Assembly: GCA_027858865.1 (NCBI GenBank)
Contig: JAQIBW010000084.1
Coordinates: 1 to 9,385 of the forward strand
Reading direction: 5' to 3'
DNA from: Sulfurimonas sp.
GTDB taxonomy: Bacteria; Campylobacterota; Campylobacteria; Campylobacterales; Sulfurimonadaceae
Length of the DNA: 9,385 bases
The position numbers and the translations under genes were made by a program. Shown piece after piece: positions 4,849 to 9,385 of this stretch; within the stretch, counting starts at the first letter, position 1; the number at the start of each line of letters is the position of its first letter. Below the pieces are notes generated by a model. That model was given only the letters and a program-made list of their open reading frames with translations, was not told the DNA's origin and searched no databases.

Positions 4849-6193
4849 AGCGAGGGATGGCTCCAGCTCCACCCATTTGCCCCATCATTGCCTGAAGATC
4901 TTTCATTCCATTTTTACCTGAAAATTTCTTAGCCATTTTACCAGCATTTTTAAACTGTTTTATCATACGGTTAATCTCTACAATCTCTAAACCACAACCT
5001 TTTGCGATTCTTCCTTTGCGAGAGTTATTTAGTAAATCTGGATTTTCTTTCTCTTTTAGAGTCATTGAAGAAACCATTGATTTGATATTTTTGAGTTCGC
5101 TTGAATTTTCCATATCGAAATCTTTAAGAGCTTTTGACATATTTCCCATTCCAGGAATCATTCCCATAAGAGACTTCATGCTACCCATTTTTTTCATACT
5201 TTCCATCTGCTCTAAAAAGTCGTTGAAGTTAAACTTACCTTTTTGAATCTTCTTAGTGAGTTTTTTAGCTTGTTGCTCGTCAATTGCACCCGCAGTTTTT
5301 TCAGCAAGACCTTCGATATCACCAAAACCCATGAGACGGTTTACAATACGATCAGGTAAGAAAACTTCCAAGTCTTCCATCTTCTCACCACTACCGATGA
5401 AACGAAGAGGAACTTTAACTTGAGATGAAAGACCTAAAGCTACACCACCTTTTGAGTCACCATCGTATTTAGAAAGGATCACACCATCAATCCCGATTTT
5501 CTCTTTAAAGCTTGTAGCAGTTCTTACTGCATCTTGACCAGTCATTGAATCTGCTACATAGAAGATTTCATCAGGATTAGCAGCTTTTTTAACAGCTTCA
5601 AGTTCATCCATAAGTTCATCGTCAATTGCTAAACGACCAGCTGTATCTATAAGTACAACATCATAGATGCCTTCATTTGCTTTTTTAAGCGCTGAACGAA
5701 CAACGTCCACAGGATTACTAGAGTTCTCTTCTTCATAAAGTTCTACTTCTATTTGAGTAGTAATTTGACGAAGTTGTTCAACTGCTGCTAAACGCTGTAA
5801 GTCGGCTGCAACAATAAGAACTTTTTTCTGCTTATTTTTCAAATAAGTTGCAAGTTTACCAGTAGTTGTAGTTTTACCCGAGCCTTGAAGTCCAGTCATA
5901 AGGATTACAGTCGGAGGGTTTGGAGAAAAAGTAAAACCTCTATTTCCACCAACTTCTAGTAGTTCATAAAGAGTTGCTCTAAGTGCATCTAAGAACTGAT
6001 CTTTACCTATACCGTTTTTCTTAGTCTCTATCTCAACTTTAGCTATTAAATCTTTTACAACAGTATGGTTTACGTCTGCTTTTAAGAGTGATTTTTTTAA
6101 CTCATTAAGCGCTTTTGTAAGTGCCTTATCATTATCAAATGTACGAATCTTTTTAATAGCCGCTGTAAATGAATTTGTCAATGTATCAAACAT
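4847..6193 (-). CDS. ffh: Signal recognition particle GTPase Ffh (SRP54)
   Basis: A 448-residue Ffh, full length. With 4.5S RNA it binds signal sequences of nascent membrane proteins and docks on FtsY. The N domain is about 1-90. The G domain carries GLQGSGKTTTTGKLA (101-115, P-loop), ADLQRLAAVEQL (130-141), DTAGR (183-187) and SKYDGDSKGG (241-250). The methionine-rich M domain spans about 295-448 and includes SRKGRIAKGCG (391-401), which contacts SRP RNA. Differences from the E. coli-type consensus are DLQRLAA instead of a DxYRPAA motif and GCG instead of GSG in the RNA-binding helix-turn-helix. Both may be lineage features. The ATG has AAGG at 6200-6203 six bases upstream. Confidence 0.97.
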   Translation of the reverse strand: MFDTLTNSFTAAIKKIRTFDNDKALTKALNELKKSLLKADVNHTVVKDLIAKVEIETKKNGIGKDQFLDALRATLYELLEVGGNRGFTFSPNPPTVILMTGLQGSGKTTTTGKLATYLKNKQKKVLIVAADLQRLAAVEQLRQITTQIEVELYEEENSSNPVDVVRSALKKANEGIYDVVLIDTAGRLAIDDELMDELEAVKKAANPDEIFYVADSMTGQDAVRTATSFKEKIGIDGVILSKYDGDSKGGVALGLSSQVKVPLRFIGSGEKMEDLEVFLPDRIVNRLMGFGDIEGLAEKTAGAIDEQQAKKLTKKIQKGKFNFNDFLEQMESMKKMGSMKSLMGMIPGMGNMSKALKDFDMENSSELKNIKSMVSSMTLKEKENPDLLNNSRKGRIAKGCGLEIVEINRMIKQFKNAGKMAKKFSGKNGMKDLQAMMGQMGGAGAIPR

Positions 6194-6228
6194 GAAGTAC
6201 CTTATATAGTTTATATAATATTTTTCGA

Positions 6229-6237
6229 ATTATAGCA
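6229..6237 (-). promoter_or_regulatory. ffh: Extended -10 promoter for ffh
   Basis: On the minus strand TGCTATAAT combines a perfect -10 hexamer (6229-6234) with the TGn extension (6235-6237). No strong -35 box is seen 17 bases upstream, which is acceptable for an extended -10 promoter. Transcription from about 6222 would give a leader of roughly 30 bases. It lies in the 77-base gap between the DUF429/GIY-YIG gene and ffh, so ffh need not rely on the upstream operon. Confidence 0.55.
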
Positions 6238-6270
6238 GAGTAGGACTTTTGGTTTATTTAATCTACTAAA

Positions 6271-7224
6271 CTAAACATCTACCAATTTTAGTTTATCTTT
6301 ACGTGAGAGTTGTTTTATAGCATATTCCCTCTTCATTGCATCTACTTTATCATCACAATTTTCAAAGTAAACAAGCTCTACTGGTCTTCTGTTTCTTGTG
6401 TATTTTGCCCCAATAGTAGATGTGTTATGCTCATTTATTCTTCGTTTTAAGTCCGTTGTTACCCCTGTATAAAGTGTCTTATCTACACACCTTAACATAT
6501 ATACTTTCCAAGGGCTTATCGGAGTTACAAAAATATCTTCATCATCAACTTTATAAAATCTTGCTTCATTTTTTTGACAAAAGTAAATAGTGTATGCGCA
6601 GGTAATAGCATCTAGCATATCCTCAAAATCTTTTAGACCTTGTCCTTTTAAAGCAGACACATCATTCTTTAATATCTTATGTGAGGAAACTACTTTGGCT
6701 AAATATCTTTTATAAATACTAATTTGTTCTCTTATAAATTCAACATCTCTACCTTTTTTTCTCTTATATGGTAGGATTTGCTGATTATTAAATAACATAG
6801 CTATTGTAGAGTGTGGATAAACTTCAAATATTACTTTATCAGACTTATAATCTCTCTTAAATCCATCATCTTGGAGTCTTTTAAAGAGTTCTTCGCTTCT
6901 AATATTTGAATTGTATTTTGTGAAGATTGTTCTATTTATGGGGAGCATTGAAATTTTATATTTTGCAAAATCTTTGTTGAAAAGCTTTTCGCACTCTCTA
7001 TTTCCATCTTCATTTGGAACTAAGAGTGGAGCATCTAGCCCAATATAGACTTTATTGTTTATATATTTTTGTATCTCATCAACTATTTCATCTATAGATT
7101 TTAAGAGTTTAATATCTATAATCTTTAAACTCTTTTTATAAGGAACTAATGCACAAAAGCCTGAAAGATTCTTATCTCCCCAAGCTAGGTCAATCCCTAT
7201 ATATACACTATTGGAAGTCAACAA
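6271..7224 (-). CDS. DUF429 (predicted RNase H-fold nuclease) fused to a GIY-YIG nuclease domain
   Basis: A 317-residue two-domain protein. Residues about 6-232 match DUF429, a predicted nuclease of RNase H fold: VYIGIDLAWGD (7-17), YIGLDAPLLVP (60-70), FEVYPHSTI (133-141) and DMLDAITCAYTIYF (202-215), giving candidate acidic residues Asp12, Asp64, Glu134 and Asp205. Residues about 238-317 are a GIY-YIG domain of the UPF0213/YhbQ type: WKVYMLR (239-245), LYTGVTTDLKRRINEH (251-266), AKYTRNRRPVELVY (273-286) and the catalytic-helix Glu300. Both domains look intact. The start is uncertain: the track-length frame begins with TTG inside the pseudouridine synthase gene (17-base overlap), a second TTG follows and no clear ribosome binding site is visible. 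The gene interrupts the synthase-ffh adjacency I recall from C. jejuni. Function unknown; DNA or RNA processing is likely. Confidence 0.8.
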   Translation of the reverse strand: MLTSNSVYIGIDLAWGDKNLSGFCALVPYKKSLKIIDIKLLKSIDEIVDEIQKYINNKVYIGLDAPLLVPNEDGNRECEKLFNKDFAKYKISMLPINRTIFTKYNSNIRSEELFKRLQDDGFKRDYKSDKVIFEVYPHSTIAMLFNNQQILPYKRKKGRDVEFIREQISIYKRYLAKVVSSHKILKNDVSALKGQGLKDFEDMLDAITCAYTIYFCQKNEARFYKVDDEDIFVTPISPWKVYMLRCVDKTLYTGVTTDLKRRINEHNTSTIGAKYTRNRRPVELVYFENCDDKVDAMKREYAIKQLSRKDKLKLVDV

Positions 7225-7942
7225 ATACTTTAGGCTCAGGTGCTACAAATTCCATACCCAAAAGTCTTACTTTGTGTGCATGAAGCATTACTCTTTTCGC
7301 ACGTCTTCCACCATACTGCTCATCTCCAATAATCGGATGGTCAATATAACGTAGGTGTGTTCTAATCTGGTGTGTTCTACCATGGTGAATAATACACTTA
7401 ATCTTTGTTTTGTTAGCACTTACTATATCTGGGAAGAATTCTGTTCTAGCAGGTTTTCCTTTTCCTGAGACATTTGAGTATGCTTTATTATTTTTTTTCT
7501 GAGTTAAAATTGGTTTATCAACTTCTACAGGTTCACTAATGATACCTTCAACCCAAGCAATATACTCTTTATATACATTATCTTTTTTAAATTCTTGAAT
7601 AGCTTTTTGTCTAAACTCTTCATTTTTAACAAGCATCAAAACGCCACTTGTTTCACGGTCAAGTCTATGCAATAATACAGCTGGTTTTAACTGTCTCTCA
7701 ATTTCATCTGAGTTAATATATGCTGGTTTATCAACAACAATCATGTCATCATTTTCAAAAATCGGTTTTATTTTTTCAATCTTTTGAACTCTAAAATTAG
7801 TTTTCTCATCTAATTCTCCACGAGCTATCATTACTTTTTTATTTCCAACATATACCAATCCACGATCTATCATAGATTTAGCTTCATTGTTTGAAACACC
7901 CTCTTGAATTGCTAATATTTTATATGCTTTTTCTTTTGACAT
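7208..7942 (-). CDS. RluA-family 23S rRNA/tRNA pseudouridine synthase
   Basis: A 244-residue enzyme isomerising uridine to pseudouridine in RNA. The N-terminal 50 or so residues resemble an S4-like RNA-binding domain (EGVSNNEAKSMIDRGLVYVGN). The catalytic motif is LLHRLDRETSGVLML (90-104), with Asp95 as the nucleophile, and is supported by VVDKPA (69-74), YKEYIAWVEG (124-133), HHGRTHQIRTHLRYIDHP (186-203) and GDEQYGG (206-212). It is short for the family because the segment between VVDKPA and HRLD is compressed. The ATG at 7942 is certain: a strong AAAGGAG (7951-7957) lies eight bases upstream and overlaps the waaA stop codon. Exact target uridines cannot be read from sequence. The C. jejuni Cj0708 and H. 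pylori HP0956 genes appear to be positional orthologues. Confidence 0.93.
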   Translation of the reverse strand: MSKEKAYKILAIQEGVSNNEAKSMIDRGLVYVGNKKVMIARGELDEKTNFRVQKIEKIKPIFENDDMIVVDKPAYINSDEIERQLKPAVLLHRLDRETSGVLMLVKNEEFRQKAIQEFKKDNVYKEYIAWVEGIISEPVEVDKPILTQKKNNKAYSNVSGKGKPARTEFFPDIVSANKTKIKCIIHHGRTHQIRTHLRYIDHPIIGDEQYGGRRAKRVMLHAHKVRLLGMEFVAPEPKVFVDFQ

Positions 7943-7955
7943 TAGGCAGACTCCT

Positions 7956-9122
7956 TTAATTTTCTAATATTTTATTTATAATTGGTTCCAAGTTTATCAT
8001 TTGTTCAACCATAGAAGCAGGTAATTCTTTTGTAGCCAAAAGTGCTTTATGAATCTCATCTGCTTCAACATACTGTACATGATGTACATATTTGAAAAGC
8101 TCTTTTTGGTCATGAAAATGCTTACCTGTTATTATCTTGCATCCAAAGAAGGCAGGTTCTAGCGGATTATGTCCACCAACATCTTTTCTAAACGCGCCAC
8201 CAACAATAGCAATATCACTAATAGCGTACATATTGTTGAGTTGACCCATTGCATCTACTAAAATCAAATCTGTCTCAAAATTTTGTATCTCTGAGAATCT
8301 TGCAAGAGTTAAAGAGTTTTTATCCGCATAACTTTTCATAACTTCATAAACACTCTCAAATCTCTCTGGATGTCTTGGAACTACTATTAGTTTTGCATCT
8401 ACTTGTTTTTTATACTCTACAAATGATTTTAATACTGACTCTTCTTCACCCTCGTGTGTACTTCCTGCAACTATACACTCTTGCTCTGGTTTGTCATACT
8501 CTTTTGTTTTAGTGATTTTACCGGCTAACTTTATGTTTCCAATAACCTCTATATTTTTAGCTCCCAGTGCTAAGAAGCGGTTTTTATCAATTTCACTCTG
8601 AGCATATATGACTTCTACATTTGCTAAAAGCTTTTTATAAAACCAAGCAAACTGTAGATATTTTTTTACACTCTTATCTGAGATACGAGCATTTAAAAGT
8701 ACAACTTTAGTACCTCTAGATTTTGCTACTGCAAAAAGTATATACCAAAACTCAGCTTCTAAGACTACAAGCAGTTTTTGTTTTTTCATCCAAAAAGGAA
8801 GTAGCATCTCATAAGGCAAATATCTAACATCTGCATCGTACTTTCTAGCTTCTGCTTGACCTGTATGAGTTACAGTTGTTATCTTTATATCTCTATCATT
8901 CACTAGATCTAAAATTGGTTTTAATGCTTTTGCTTCACCAAGTGAGCAAACATGAAACCAAACTCCATCTGCAGTGTTGAACGAAGGATTTTTAAAAAGA
9001 AAAAAACGCGCTGGGATAGACTCTTTGTATTTTTGCTTAAATGAGAGATATACTAAAAGTGGAAGTGCTACAAGATATAGCACAACACTTAAAATATAAT
9101 ATAGAAGTGTAAAAGGCTTCAA
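7956..9122 (-). CDS. waaA: Kdo transferase WaaA (KdtA), lipid A modification
   Basis: A 388-residue inner-membrane glycosyltransferase adding Kdo from CMP-Kdo to the lipid A precursor, the first step of LPS/LOS core assembly. An N-terminal hydrophobic segment (about 5-27) anchors it on the cytosolic face. Signatures are WFHVCSLGEAKALKP (55-69, with the catalytic Glu63 of the conserved Ser-x-Gly-Glu), LEAEFW (121-126), AGSTHEGEE (219-227), VPRHPERF (248-255) and GGAFRKDVGGHNPLEPAFFG (308-327), which closes the nucleotide-sugar site. It is somewhat shorter than E. coli WaaA. The start codon is TTG, two bases after the stop of the upstream gene. The next in-frame upstream codons reach a stop without any ATG, so TTG is the only reasonable choice and translation is probably coupled. 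Confidence 0.94.
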   Translation of the reverse strand: MKPFTLLYYILSVVLYLVALPLLVYLSFKQKYKESIPARFFLFKNPSFNTADGVWFHVCSLGEAKALKPILDLVNDRDIKITTVTHTGQAEARKYDADVRYLPYEMLLPFWMKKQKLLVVLEAEFWYILFAVAKSRGTKVVLLNARISDKSVKKYLQFAWFYKKLLANVEVIYAQSEIDKNRFLALGAKNIEVIGNIKLAGKITKTKEYDKPEQECIVAGSTHEGEEESVLKSFVEYKKQVDAKLIVVPRHPERFESVYEVMKSYADKNSLTLARFSEIQNFETDLILVDAMGQLNNMYAISDIAIVGGAFRKDVGGHNPLEPAFFGCKIITGKHFHDQKELFKYVHHVQYVEADEIHKALLATKELPASMVEQMINLEPIINKILEN

Positions 9123-9124
9123 GC

Positions 9125-9385
9125 CTACTCGTTAGATGCTTCTACATGTAGAATACGACCACAGTGTGGACATGTTGTAATCTCTTCAGCTTTAATAACA
9201 TCTGCTAAGATTTTATCACTGATTATCATATGACAACCCATGCAAGCTTGCTCTTCAACAGGCACAACAGTACTGTTTTTAGCCCAACGACGAATCTTTT
9301 GGTAAAAAGCAAGACCTTTTTGATTTGTAGTCCCAAGAAGTTTTTCTTTTGCAATAAATACTTTTTGTCTTTCTTTATTTATTAC
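9125..9385 (-). CDS. flgZ: C4-type zinc-ribbon protein, HP0958/Cj0706-like (5' end outside window)
   Basis: The last 86 codons of a gene running in from beyond 9385 and ending at TAG (9125-9127). Translation gives a helical stretch (KVFIAKEKLLG) followed by FYQKIRRWAKNS and a zinc ribbon with CMGC and CPHC pairs 23 residues apart, then a short tail. This matches the C-terminus of the coiled-coil plus zinc-ribbon family that includes H. pylori HP0958 (FlgZ), which stabilises the flagellar sigma factor RpoN and binds flaA mRNA. The neighbouring waaA and pseudouridine synthase genes are in the same order beside HP0958 and Cj0706 as I recall them. The N-terminal coiled coil cannot be checked here. 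It is close-coupled to waaA. Confidence 0.8.
   Translation of the reverse strand, partial: VINKERQKVFIAKEKLLGTTNQKGLAFYQKIRRWAKNSTVVPVEEQACMGCHMIISDKILADVIKAEEITTCPHCGRILHVEASNE

Noticed and set aside
5016..5246. Plus-strand open frame of 76 codons
   Set aside because: It is antisense to the M domain of ffh and has no independent support.

Overview
The window is A+T-rich chromosomal DNA that looks like a member of the Campylobacterota (the former Epsilonproteobacteria). A free-living Sulfurimonas- or Arcobacter-like organism is my best guess. The main evidence is gene order. Read along the minus strand, the genes are a zinc-ribbon protein of the HP0958/Cj0706 type, waaA, an RluA-family pseudouridine synthase, ffh, rpsP, a KH-domain protein, rimM, trmD and rplS. 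I recall the same order from Campylobacter jejuni, with part of it in Helicobacter pylori. All convincing genes are on the minus strand, so transcription runs from high to low coordinates.

Layout in transcription order. (1) 9385-7208: the 3' end of the zinc-ribbon gene, waaA (Kdo transferase) and a pseudouridine synthase, packed as an operon with gaps of 2 and 13 bases. (2) 7224-6271: an accessory gene that overlaps the synthase by 17 bases. It appears to fuse a DUF429 RNase H-fold nuclease domain to a GIY-YIG nuclease domain, and it sits where ffh would directly follow in C. jejuni. (3) 6193-4847: ffh, the SRP GTPase, behind its own extended -10 promoter. (4) 4846-4390: a 457-base gap that splits ffh from rpsP. 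It holds promoter-like signals on both strands, several hairpins, a 14-base palindrome and a plus-strand terminator, but no gene I can identify. (5) 4389-2344: rpsP-khpA-rimM-trmD-rplS, a tightly overlapping ribosome and translation operon closed by a hairpin whose loop carries the rplS stop codon. (6) 2220-206: a two-gene operon with its own promoter, encoding an M20 zinc carboxypeptidase and a RimK-like ATP-grasp ligase coupled through TAATG. (7) 205-1: A+T-rich DNA with no gene I can support.

Most of the window is core housekeeping: SRP targeting, ribosomal proteins, ribosome maturation, tRNA and rRNA modification, and lipid A-Kdo assembly. The three parts worth a second look are the double-nuclease fusion, the M20/ATP-grasp pair (a possible make-and-break amide-bond system) and the unexplained ffh-rpsP gap.
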